Of a stretch of 64,000 bases of DNA, positions 1-9,065 are shown in pieces. The DNA lies in contig JAVHXO010000001.1 of assembly GCA_031119525.1 (NCBI GenBank), positions 62,001-126,000 on the forward strand, read 5' to 3'. The DNA comes from Spiroplasma sp. (GTDB lineage Bacteria; Bacillota_I; Bacilli_A; Mycoplasmatales; VBWQ01). The translations under genes and the position numbers were made by a program. Position 1 is the stretch's first letter. Each line of letters starts with the position of its first letter. The notes beneath the pieces were generated by a model that worked only from the letters and a program-made list of their open reading frames with translations, was not told the DNA's origin and searched no databases.

Positions 1-474
1 ATCTTTTGTTAAATGAGCATTTTTTCACTCTGATATATAACTTATTAATAATCTTAATTCGCCAGCATCAGCTTTAGTATCAAAATCACGTGAATAAATT
101 TCTTTCAAAATCTGTTTTTGATCACTAGGATCAATAATATTAAAATTGTTTTTAAAATTTAAAATGCCAATATCCCGTCTTAAAATTTGGGCACAAAGCG
201 AATGGTAGGTAGCAACTTTAACTTTTGCATCTGGATCATTTAACAACTGTTGTGTTCTTGCTTGCATTTCCTTGGCTGCTTTATTAGTAAAAGTCAAAGC
301 CAAAATTTTTTCGCTTGGAATTTTTAAAGCAGCGATTAAATAAGCAATTTTATGAGTTAAAACACGAGTTTTACCAACACCTGCTCCAGCAATAATAATT
401 GAAGGGCCCTCATTATATATGACTGCTTGCAATTGCTGATCATTTAAATTTTTTACTAAATTATTATTAACCAT
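1..474 (-). CDS. pcrA: UvrD/PcrA-type DNA helicase, N-terminal part (cut by window start)
   Basis: Superfamily 1 ATP-dependent DNA helicase used in repair and replication. Visible are the first 150 or so residues: the Q-motif LNDQQLQAV (about residues 10-18), a Walker A motif AGAGVGKTR (about 29-37, with Val where most family members have Ser), and motif Ia LALTFTNKAAKEM. The reading frame continues past an in-frame TGA (Trp) into the window edge, so the C-terminal two thirds are missing. The start ATG at 474 directly follows the GGGGGC-rich region of the upstream strand. UvrD and PcrA are not separable from this fragment; PcrA is the usual Firmicutes/mollicute form. Confidence 0.9.
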
Positions 475-506
475 ATTTTTGCCCCCTAAGAATATTATTT
501 CTGATT

Positions 507-1211
507 TTATGATAAATCTTGAATATTATCTAATTCTTCTTGATTAATTTTGCCTGGTTGATCTTGACCTAAATGGACATGAATAATTGGTTCTTGATTT
601 TGTTCTTGCCTAGAAAAGTTAGATTTGTTAACAATTGGATATTTATTAATCACATACAAGTGATTTTTGCGATCATAGAATAATTGATGCTTTTTATCAA
701 CTTTGATAGTAATCATAATGCCTAAATATCAAGCAAATACAAAACTAAAAATTACTCGCACTAAAACATTAATTCAAAAACCACCACTAGTTTTATCATC
801 GACATTAGCAATGTTAGCATTTAAAACAAGACTGGTAATCAAAATTGCTAACATTGTTAAAAGGACTGGAATAAAAACTAAAAATATTTCCCGTAGAAAA
901 ATACTTTTGAAAGTAATTGCTTGATTATTTTCATTAGTTAATTTAATTAAAAAAATTTTTTTTCCTAAAGTTTGTCCATTAAATTTTCATGGAATAATTA
1001 AAAAGTAAATTATGATAATTAAAAAATTAATTATTATCATAATTAAGACACTAATTCAATTGTTAACACTTGTTTTATTAATTAAATATCAAGATAAAGT
1101 GATAATTCCAGGAATTAAACTAACAATAAAAATATCAAAAATTCGCGCACAAATTCTTTTTCATGTTCTAGCAAGGGCATAATTTTCAATATTTTCTAAA
1201 GCACCATTCAT
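507..1211 (-). CDS. RDD family membrane protein
   Basis: A 234-residue membrane protein with the RDD-domain signature: RICARIFD at the start of the first helix (about residues 18-25) and the loop NGQTLGKKIFLIKL after the second helix. Three to four hydrophobic helices fill residues 25-165; the last 65 residues are a polar cytoplasmic tail rich in Lys, Asn and Gln. In-frame TGA codons encode Trp. It ends 33 bases from pcrA on the same strand, so the two may be co-transcribed. RDD proteins are often of unknown function; some are ion exchangers, which cannot be decided here. Confidence 0.75.
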
Positions 1212-1274
1212 AATATTTAATGATACCATATAGTACTTGATAAAATGACGTTAAATTTAAATTAGATATTTACT

Positions 1275-2099
1275 TTAGTTAATAGGCTTAGTCGCTTTAA
1301 TTTTTTTATTTTCTTGATTGCCTTCCTTACGATCATATCTTCAATTATTATAGAAGTAATAAACAGCAAACAGGCCAATAAATAAGATTAAAATAATAAA
1401 GAAGTATAAGAAGAAAGTGCCAAGTTTTTCTTTAACATTTAAGAAGAAATATGGAAAAGAATAATCAACAAAAAGAAAACCCTTTTTATTTTTAAGTAAC
1501 CCAACAAACTCGCCTTTAATTAAAGCATAAAATAAGTAAATAAACATATAACTAATGATGATTGGTAATGCTTTTGTTAAAGTTGACTTAATTGCTCATT
1601 TTGTTGTTCCCGAAGTTATAAAGAAAAAAATAATCATGATTACTGGAGTAAATAAATGTAGTAAAAAAGTATTTAAGAAATTAAGAACATCAAGTGATTT
1701 ACTAAAATCAGTATTAGTAATTAATGGTTGAAAAAGTGCTGCTCAGAAAATGATTAAGGTAATACTAATATAGATTGTTACAGCAAATTTAAATCAGCCA
1801 TTAACAAATTGTAATTTAGTTTTAGTTAAACGATTAATTAAAGCTAAAATAAAAAATACTAACACTAAAATATTACTTTGAACAGTAAAAGTTGATAATG
1901 AGTTTCAAATGTTTGCTCAAAATCCCGTTGGATACCATAAATTATGGGGATTAGGAATACCAATTTCACTATGAGGGATATTAATTGCTGCATCAATCAC
2001 GGTAATAATTAAGCCAATACTAGTAATAATAATTCCTGATCAAATTAAATGGGTGATAAGAGATTTTTTTTGTTTTGCATTTGATTTGGTTGTTGTCAT
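1275..2099 (-). CDS. Pr6Pr-like multispanning membrane protein
   Basis: A 274-residue protein with about six hydrophobic helices. The pattern NTFLLHLFTPVIMIIFF, then a helix, then LPIIISYMFIYLFYALI and FVDYSFPYFFLNV followed by a final helix resembles the Pr6Pr family of predicted integral membrane proteins, which carry an LH..TP and a YP(Y/F)xFL motif. Function is unknown for the family. The start ATG at 2099 follows AAGGAG. It is separated by 63 bases from the RDD gene downstream. Family assignment is from memory of motif spacing and is moderate. Confidence 0.6.
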
Positions 2100-2301
2100 T
2101 TTTTTCTTACTCCTTAGTGTTCTCAGAATTTTCTGCAATAATTTGGGTTATTTTTCTTGCTTAATTTTTTATTTTTTTGCTAATAAACATTGATATTCCT
2201 TATTATATCTATGTTATCATAGATACATAAGATAAATTAAACTAATAACTAGACCATATTAATAATTTTGGTCGTTTATTAAGTTATTAAGTGGAGGAAA
2301 A

Positions 2302-2877
2302 TTGGTAGTGTACAAATTATATTTAGATTGTTCAGGGGCAATTTTAACAATTATTGTGACAAAAAGCAATCAAGTTTTAGCTAGTTTCTCTAATTCAGCT
2401 GCACAAAAGCAAACTGAATTAGCTGTTGAAACAATTAATAATTTGTTAACTAAAACAAAACTATCATTAAAAGATATTAATGAGGTAATAATTACTACTG
2501 GACCTGGTAGTTATACTGGTGTCCGGGTAGGAATTAGCTTTGTTAAAACTTTAGCAGTTTTAAATCCAAAACTTAAAGTTTTTACAGTTAACACTTTATT
2601 ATTACAAGCTGGATTAAAAAAAGCAATTAGTATTATTGCTGGGTATAATCAAAAGAGTTATTTAGCAGTTTATAATCAAGGTAAAGAAGTAATTGCTCCA
2701 CAATTAGTAACAGAAACTGCAAAACAAGGAATTATTAATGATTTAAAAGATTTTGAAGTATTGATTGATTATAAGACAAGTAACATTATTGATAATTTTT
2801 TAATTCTCAATTCAAAATCAGATCAAATTAAGGTTGAAGATTTAAAACCATTATATCTTGGTGATAACTTTCATTAA
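2302..2877 (+). CDS. tsaB: tRNA threonylcarbamoyladenosine biosynthesis protein TsaB
   Basis: TsaB is the ASKHA-fold partner of TsaD in making t6A37 on ANN-decoding tRNAs. The sequence shows LYLDCSG at the N-terminus (phosphate 1-like region), TELAVETINNLL, and the diagnostic VIITTGPGSYTGVRVGIS (about residues 66-83). At 191 residues it is shorter than E. coli TsaB (231) as is common in Firmicutes. The start is TTG at 2302, chosen because GGAGG sits 5 bases upstream and no ATG lies near. It diverges from the minus-strand membrane genes; the 200-base intergenic region 2100-2301 should hold both promoters. Confidence 0.9.
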   Translation: MVVYKLYLDCSGAILTIIVTKSNQVLASFSNSAAQKQTELAVETINNLLTKTKLSLKDINEVIITTGPGSYTGVRVGISFVKTLAVLNPKLKVFTVNTLLLQAGLKKAISIIAGYNQKSYLAVYNQGKEVIAPQLVTETAKQGIINDLKDFEVLIDYKTSNIIDNFLILNSKSDQIKVEDLKPLYLGDNFH

Positions 2878-2944
2878 AAATATTTACTATTTATTACAAT
2901 AAAAAATTATTAATCCAATTAGATTTTGGAAGGAGTATATAAGT

Positions 2945-3787
2945 ATGTCAATAAATGATAATTTTTGAGTACGAGTATCAAAAGAACAAGATAATTTTAC
3001 TAAGAAAGAAAAAATTATTATTAATTATATTAATAACAATAGTCAAAATATGAATAATTGTACAATTAGTGATTTATCAAAAGCTAATAATGTTGGTTAT
3101 AGTGTTGTTTATAAATTAATTAAGAAACTTGGTTTTACCGGTTATCGTGATTTCATTATTAATATTGTTGCTCAAGAAACAACTTTTAAAGCATTAAACC
3201 ATGAATTTTTTGGTTATCGTAGTGTTTTAAAAGAAACCTATCGCAAATTATTAGATTTAAATGATTCAGCAATTGATTATCAAAAATTAAAAGATTTTGT
3301 TGTTTGATTGAATGAACAACGAACTTCAATTATTTATATTGCGGGAATTGGTCATTCAGCTTTGGGGGCTGAAGATTTAACTTTAAAACTTTATCGTTTT
3401 GGTTTTAAAGCAATTTGCTTAAATCGAGATGATGATAATTTATTATTGCGTAGTTCGTTATTGAAACCGAATGAAATTTTAATATTATTTTCATTATCAG
3501 GTAAAACTGAAGTAATTATTAAAGCTGCTGAACTTGGTAAAGCAAATGGTGCTACTGTTGTAGTTATTACATCCCAAGATAAATCAATTTTAAATCATCA
3601 TTCAGATTGATTATTTACCATTGTTTCTTCTGGTTTAGCTGAAGAAAAAGAAATTCTAATTTCACCTTTATTTCCAATTACTTACTTTAATGATTTAATT
3701 ACTAGTTATATTTTAAAATTACCTGAAAAAGATTGATATTTAGAAAACCGTAATAAAAGCAACAAAGTAATTAAAAAAATTAATTAA
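2945..3787 (+). CDS. MurR/RpiR family transcriptional regulator (HTH + SIS domain)
   Basis: A 280-residue regulator. Residues 1-80 form the RpiR-type helix-turn-helix (ISDLSKANNVGYSVVYKLIKKLGFTGYRDF). Residues 115-250 form a SIS sugar-phosphate isomerase domain with IIYIAGIGHSALGAEDL and ILFSLSGKTEVIIKAAE, the loop that binds a phosphosugar effector in the family. Start ATG at 2945 has AAGGAG upstream. In-frame TGA codons read as Trp. It is followed directly by a PTS EIIA gene and manA, so it plausibly senses a hexose-phosphate and controls this group; that is inference from position. Confidence 0.85.
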
Positions 3788-3836
3788 AACATTTTTTTTC
3801 CGTTATAATTAAAGATAATAGTAAAAGGAGAAAATA

Positions 3837-4286
3837 ATGGAAACAACAAACATTCTTGTATCTGAACAGGTTGTGCTTGATAGTGATGCGAGTGATCAAA
3901 AAGAAGTATTTGCTAAAATTGCAGAACTTGCTAAACAACATGGTTTTATTAAAAAAGAAAAGAAATTAATTAAAGCATTTAAAAAAAGAGAAAAAGAATC
4001 AACAACTGGTTTTGGTGATGGTTTTGCTATCCCTCATGCTCGAACAAAAGATATTACTAAAGCAGGAGTATTTTTTGTTAGATTAAATAATGGTGTTGAA
4101 TGAAAAGCACTTGATGGTAATCCAGTTAATATTATTATTGCTTTGGTTGTTCCAATGGATAAAGCAGCTGATGTTCATTTAGATTTATTATCTAAAATTG
4201 CCCAAAAAATTATCAAACCTGAAGTGCAAAAAACATTGAGTACTTCAAAAGATACAAAACAAATTATTAAGGTATTAGTTGGATAA
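3837..4286 (+). CDS. PTS EIIA protein, fructose/mannitol (EIIA_2/PtsN) type
   Basis: A stand-alone 149-residue phosphotransferase EIIA domain. The phosphorylatable histidine lies in GFAIPHART (His about residue 67). The full EIIA_2 fold is present, including EKESTTGFGDG before the His loop and the ALVVPMDKAADVHLDLLSKIA segment. No EIIB or EIIC is encoded nearby, so it must work with transporter parts elsewhere or act as a regulatory PtsN-like protein. AAGGAG precedes the ATG. It sits 49 bases after the RpiR regulator and 152 bases before manA, with a terminator between. Confidence 0.85.
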
Positions 4287-4347
4287 AATAATATATTTTA
4301 ATGATGAAAATCTAGTTTATTAATTACCAACAAAGGAAATTTTTTGT

Positions 4348-4374
4348 AACGTCTATAGTTAGATAGACGTTTTT
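4348..4374 (+). terminator. Rho-independent terminator after PTS EIIA gene
   Basis: Nine-base stem AACGTCTAT / ATAGACGTT with a 6-base loop, followed by a short T run. It lies between the EIIA gene and manA, so manA probably has its own promoter or is reached by read-through. Confidence 0.75.
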
Positions 4375-4437
4375 AAATGAAACTTTTTATTTAATAAAGT
4401 ACAATAAAAATTAAATAGTCAAAAAAAGGAAGTTCAA

Positions 4438-5376
4438 ATGAACAATATTAAAATTAGTAAGGAAATTATTTTTTTACAACCAGCGTTTATTGCTAAATTA
4501 TGGGGTAGTCAAAGATTAAAACAACAATTTGGTTTTGATTTACCAGAAAATACAAAAATTGGTGAAGCTTGATTAGTTAGTGCTTTAGAGCAAGGTATGA
4601 GTTATGTCATGAATGGTCGCTTTAAAGGTTATAGTTTAAAACAGTTATATCAAGAGCAAAAACAATTGTTTGCTAATGCCAAAGAAAAAGAATACCCGTT
4701 GTTAACAAAAATTTTGGATGCTAATGATAATTTGAGTGTTCAAATTCATCCTGATGATTGTTATGCTAAAAAGCATCATCAGATGCTTGGTAAAACTGAA
4801 TGTTGATATGTTTTAGATTGCCCTGAAAATCAACAAGTAGTTTATGGTCACCATGCGCAAACAAAGCAAGAACTAGTTCAATGATTGGATGGCAATAAGT
4901 TTGATCACTTATTAAATTATCTACCAATTAAAAAAGATCAATTTATTTATGTCCCAGCATTAAAGATTCATGGATTATTAGCAAACACTTTAGTTTTTGA
5001 ATTACAACAATCATCTGATATTACTTATCGATTGTATGATTATAATCGCCTTGAAAAAGATGGCAATCCGCGGAAGTTACATTTATCGCAAACAAAAGAT
5101 ATTGTAAAAACACCAGATGTTGAAAGTAGCCAAGCTAATGGTCATAATAACTATTTAGTTGATAATCAATTTTTTAAATTAGTTAAAATTGACAATTCAA
5201 ATGATGCTAAAACTTATCATTATCCTAATGTTCGATGATTGCAGGCAACGGTTTTAAAAGGATTTGGTACAATTGATGGGGTTAAGATTAAAGTCGGTGA
5301 TTCATTTATCTTACCTCATGGTTATGAACAGTTTGAGTTATCGGGTCAACTATTGATTATGTTGAGTTATTGTTAA
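4438..5376 (+). CDS. manA: Mannose-6-phosphate isomerase (type I, class II)
   Basis: Zinc-dependent cupin enzyme that interconverts mannose-6-phosphate and fructose-6-phosphate. Visible motifs: KLWGSQ near the N-terminus, the metal-binding NDNLSVQIHPDD (about residues 98-109), FIYVPALKIHGLL (metal-ligand His) and ELQQSSDITYRLYDYNR. Length is 312 residues, typical of the short Firmicutes form (about 315). Start ATG at 4438 follows AGGAAG. It groups with the RpiR regulator, EIIA and a HAD phosphatase, consistent with hexose uptake and entry into glycolysis. Confidence 0.9.
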
Positions 5377-5394
5377 TAAATTATTAATTTCAAT

Positions 5395-5420
5395 AAAGAA
5401 CCTTATAGGTTCTTTTTATT
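5395..5420 (+). terminator. Rho-independent terminator after manA
   Basis: Eight-base stem AAAGAACC / GGTTCTTT with 5-base loop TTATA and a T-rich tail, 18 bases after the manA stop. Confidence 0.8.
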
Positions 5421-5469
5421 TTAAATGTTAAAATTATAATAGAACAAAGAGAAATTTTAGGAGTAACCA

Positions 5470-6285
5470 ATGATTAAAATAATTTTCACTGATCTTGATG
5501 GTACTTTATTAGATTCATACGGTAAAATTAGTGATGATAATTTTAATGCTTGTATTAAAGTACAACAACAAGGAATTCCCGTTGTTGTTAATACTGGTCG
5601 TTATGGTGAAAATGCTTTAAAAATTGCCAAGCGAATTAAAGTTGACCAATATCTTGGTTATGTAATTGGGAATGATGGCTCAGAAATTTGATCATTCAAA
5701 GATAAAAAATGAATTTATTTATCACAGATTGATGCTAAAATGACAAATAAATTGGCCCAATGATTATTGAAATTTGATGATAAGATCCTATTAAATTTTA
5801 GTTGTTTAAATCGATTTTATGTTAATCGTTTATACGATAGATGGCAACACTGATTGGCACAATTAGAAGTTGAAATGTCAGAAGTTGAAGATTTTAATAA
5901 TTTTGCCCAAACAATTTCGAGAATTATGGTAATTTTAGAAAAACCATGAGATCAAGAAAAAACTAAACGATTTATTAATCAATTTAATCAAGAATTTCCC
6001 AACTTAACAATTACCCAATATCATGCTAAATCTTTTTCAATTGCTCAAGAAAATACTAATAAGGGTACAGCAATTATTTGATTATGTCATCACTTAGGAC
6101 TTGATATTAAACAAGCAATGGCAATTGGAGATAATGCTAATGATTTATCAATGTTAAAAGTGGTTGGTTTCCCAATCGTGATGGATAATAGTGCTGATAA
6201 TGTTAAAAAGTATGCTAAATGAGTTGCCCCTAACAATGATAATCATGGTGTTGCATCAGCGATTGAACACTATATAACAAAATAA
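5470..6285 (+). CDS. Cof-type HAD-IIB family phosphatase
   Basis: A 271-residue HAD-superfamily hydrolase. Motif I is FTDLDGTLLDS (nucleophile Asp 8), motif II is VVNTGR (about residue 42), and the C-terminal motif IV is AIGDNANDLSML, all intact. A C2B cap domain lies between. Members act on sugar phosphates, FMN or similar; the substrate cannot be read from sequence. TGA-encoded Trp is frequent. It follows manA across a terminator, and a GGAG ribosome site precedes the ATG. Confidence 0.85.
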
Positions 6286-6293
6286 GATTTTTT

Positions 6294-6330
6294 AAATATC
6301 ACTTAGATAAAACTAGTGTTATTTTTTTTA
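6294..6330 (+). terminator. Terminator after HAD phosphatase
   Basis: Imperfect stem AATATCACTTAG / CTAGTGTTATT followed by eight T residues, starting 9 bases after the stop codon. Confidence 0.6.
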
Positions 6331-6349
6331 TAAATAAAAATAGTATTTT

Positions 6350-6379
6350 TTGTTGATTATAAATTTTTTTCTGTATAAT
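6350..6379 (+). promoter_or_regulatory. Promoter of the XRE regulator / pot operon
   Basis: TTGTTG (6350-6355) and TATAAT (6374-6379) are 18 bases apart, about 70 bases before the regulator start. The -10 box overlaps an inverted repeat described separately. Confidence 0.6.
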
Positions 6380-6411
6380 TCTAATTGTAATAAACTAATT
6401 GTTTAGAATTA
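6376..6411 (+). promoter_or_regulatory. Candidate operator: 9-base inverted repeat overlapping the -10 box
   Basis: TAATTCTAA (6376-6384) and TTAGAATTA (6403-6411) are perfect inverted copies 18 bases apart. Inside them CTAATTG occurs twice as a direct repeat (6381-6387 and 6395-6401). The left arm overlaps the TATAAT box, a position where a repressor would block transcription. Binding by the XRE regulator encoded just downstream is inference. Confidence 0.45.
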
Positions 6412-6449
6412 GTAAACGAATGCAATAAAATTTGAGGGATTAGAACAAA

Positions 6450-6986
6450 ATGAAAATTGGGAAGAAATTAAAAAATTTACGAGTTAAACATAATTTAACA
6501 ATGCAAGAATTAGCTGATCGTTGCGATTTATCAAAGGGGTTTATTAGCCAATTAGAAAACGATATTGCATCACCAAGTATTGAAACTTTGATTACAATTT
6601 TAGATGTATACGATTTAGATTTGGCAAGTTTTTTTAATGAACGAGAAAGAGAAACAAAATTTGTTTTTCGCAGCCATGAAGCTAGTGTTCTCGATGAAGA
6701 AAAATATCAAGTTAAATGGTTAATTCCTAAAGCACAAAAACTAAATTTAGAACCGATTATTGTTACTTTAAAACCGTTTGGTTCCTCACAAATAATTAAC
6801 CCGTTTCAAGGGCAAATGTTTGGTTATGTTCTAAGTGGCAAAGTAATTGTTCATTATGGCAATCAGAGTAATCGGATTGATCAGTCTGAAACCTTTTATA
6901 TTGAAGGCAATGCTAAACATTATTTAGAAAATCCAACTAATAAAGATACTGAAATTTTGTGAATTTCTAATCCGCCAATTTTTTAA
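6450..6986 (+). CDS. XRE-family regulator with C-terminal cupin domain
   Basis: A 178-residue protein: residues 5-60 are a lambda-repressor-like HTH (MQELADRCDLSKGFISQLEN with SPSIETLITIL after it); residues 100-178 are a cupin_2 domain (MFGYVLSGKVIVHYGN ... ETFYIEGNAKHYLENP). This architecture is that of PuuR-type regulators, several of which respond to polyamines. It lies 38 bases upstream of potA, so it is probably the polyamine-sensing regulator of the transporter operon. Autoregulation is suggested by the palindrome in its promoter. Confidence 0.85.
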
Positions 6987-7024
6987 AAAACTAAAGAAAT
7001 TAAAGAAACAAAAGGAGCAACAGC

Positions 7025-8077
7025 ATGGCTGATAATATCTTACAATTGCGTAATGTCTCAAAAGAATATGATGGCAAGATTGTTTTGCAAGGAATTAGTT
7101 TAAATATTCATGAAGGTGAATTTATTACTATTTTAGGTCCTAGTGGCTGTGGTAAAACAACTTTATTACGGTTAATTGCTGGTTTTGAAAAACCAAGTAC
7201 TGGTGAAATTCTTTTTCAAGGGAAAGATTTAGTTAAAATACCAATTTATAAAAGACAAATTAATACTATATTTCAAAGTTATGCTTTATTTCCCCATTTA
7301 AATGTCTTTGATAATATTGCTTATGGTTTAAAATTAAAGAAAATTAATAAAGACCGAATTAGAAAAGAAGTTTTAAAGGCTTTGAGTTTAGTAAAACTTG
7401 AAGGTATGGAAGATAAAGATATTAATGATTTATCTGGTGGTCAAAAACAACGAGTTGCAGTAGCGCGAGCATTAGTATTAAATCCCAAAATTTTATTACT
7501 TGATGAACCATTCGCTGCTTTAGATTTAAAATTACGCCAACAAATGCAATTAGAATTGAAAAAGATTCAACGGGAAGTTGAAATTACTTTCATTTTTATT
7601 ACTCATGATCAAGAAGAAGCCTTCACAATGTCTGATCGCGTTGTTGTTTTAAATAATGGTCAAATGCAACAAATTGGTAGTTCACAAGATATTTACAATG
7701 AACCAGAAAATAAATGGACAGCACAATTTGTTGGTAGCTCCAATGTGATTGAGAATGCTACGTTCTTAAAAGATAATTGAGTATTTTTTGACGGTAAAAA
7801 ATTTAAATGTGTTGATCGTGGTTTTGGTGTTAATGAAAAAAATATTGATATTATCATTCGACCTGAAGATATTGATTTAGATAAACCTGAACACGGATTT
7901 TTTAATGGAACCGTTAGAAGTATCATTTTTAAAGGTGTTGTTTGAGAGATAACAGTTCGAGTTGGGAAAAGAAGATGATTAATTCATACAACTGATTTTT
8001 TTGCTGTTGGTGATATTGTTAGTTTACGATGAAATATTGAAGATATTCATGTTATGTGAAAGGAAATTGAAGAATAG
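7025..8077 (+). CDS. potA: Spermidine/putrescine ABC transporter ATP-binding protein PotA
   Basis: Cytoplasmic ATPase of the polyamine importer, 350 residues. Walker A GPSGCGKTT (about 39-47), Q-loop IFQSYALFPH, signature LSGGQKQR (about 139-146), Walker B ILLLDEPFAALD and switch His in FITHDQEEA are all intact. Residues about 240-350 form the regulatory TOBE-like domain. First gene of potA-potB-potCD; GGAG precedes the ATG. Its TAG stop shares a base with the potB start codon. Confidence 0.95.
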
Positions 8078-9051
8078 TGAAACTTGAAAAAAACAAAAAA
8101 GAAGTTAAAGTAATTACTAAAGCAACTCCCAATAAAGCAATTATCAAAAAAAAGAAACCAAAAACCCAAAAAAGAGCAAGTCGTTTTGTGCGTTGATTTA
8201 GAAAATTCAAACATAACACTAAAACTCGATTAGTTAATTTTAAATTTAAAACTTGAGCTAGTTTAAGTTATCCTTACATTGTTTTAATGATTTTATTAAT
8301 TGTTTTCCCGTTATTAATTGTTTTGCTATATTCAATTATTATTGCCACAAATAATGCTTTTATTTTTCATTTTACTTTTGAGAACTTTGGCGCTTTCTTT
8401 GGTGAAAGTAGTTTCATTGTTGTTTTATTAAATTCAATTACTTATAGTTTCTTTGCTGCTGTGATTGCTGTTTTCCTTGGTTATCCGGTTGCTTATATTA
8501 TGGCATTTAAAGTTAGTAAGTTAGCATCAAAGAATGTTTGAATTTTGGTTACCCTACCAATTTGAATTAATATGTTATTGAGAACCATTGGTTTATCAAT
8601 TATTTTTTCAATTTTGGGTGATAATGTTTTGATTGGTACACCAGTTGGGATTATTTTAGCAATGACATATATGTTTTTACCATTCATGATTTTACCAATT
8701 TATAATGCTCTAGAAAAAACTGATCATACATTATTAGAAGCCAGTCAAGATTTAGGTGCTTCATCAACCAAGACTTTTTGAAAAGTAACATTCAGATTTT
8801 CTTTACCTGGCGTTTTTTCTGGTTTTACCTTAACAATGTTGAGTGCTATGACTTCTTTAATTGTTGTTAAATATATCGGTGGTGGTAAGAGTATTCTAAT
8901 TTCCAATATTATTGAATCTTATTTCTATCGTGGTGCTAATTTTTCTTTGGGTGCTGCCATATCAGTTGTTTTAGGAATTATTGTTTTATTAATTATTGTA
9001 ATTTTAAAATCATTAGGTCGATGAGCGACAGGCAAAAAAATATGAGGATAG
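8077..9051 (+). CDS. potB: Spermidine/putrescine ABC transporter permease PotB
   Basis: A 324-residue permease with a long lysine-rich N-terminal extension (first 60 residues) and then six predicted helices. The EAA loop reads EASQDLGASSTKTFWKVTF (about residues 225-243), which docks on PotA. Start is GTG at 8077, overlapping the potA stop by one base (TAGTG), which implies translational coupling. An ATG at 8287 would remove the charged extension and the start of the first helix, so GTG is preferred. TGA codes for Trp throughout. Confidence 0.9.
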
Positions 9052-9065
9052 GTGGTAAATAAGAG

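Noticed and set aside
703-924. Plus-strand open frame inside the RDD gene
   Set aside because: Antisense shadow of a gene with clear family motifs; no ribosome site.
2245-2275. Hairpin GACCA/TGGTC upstream of tsaB as terminator
   Set aside because: No gene points into it from the plus strand and the T run is weak; it may just be part of the divergent promoter region.
7693-7926. Minus-strand open frame inside potA
   Set aside because: Antisense to the conserved PotA C-terminal domain; composition is that of a shadow frame.
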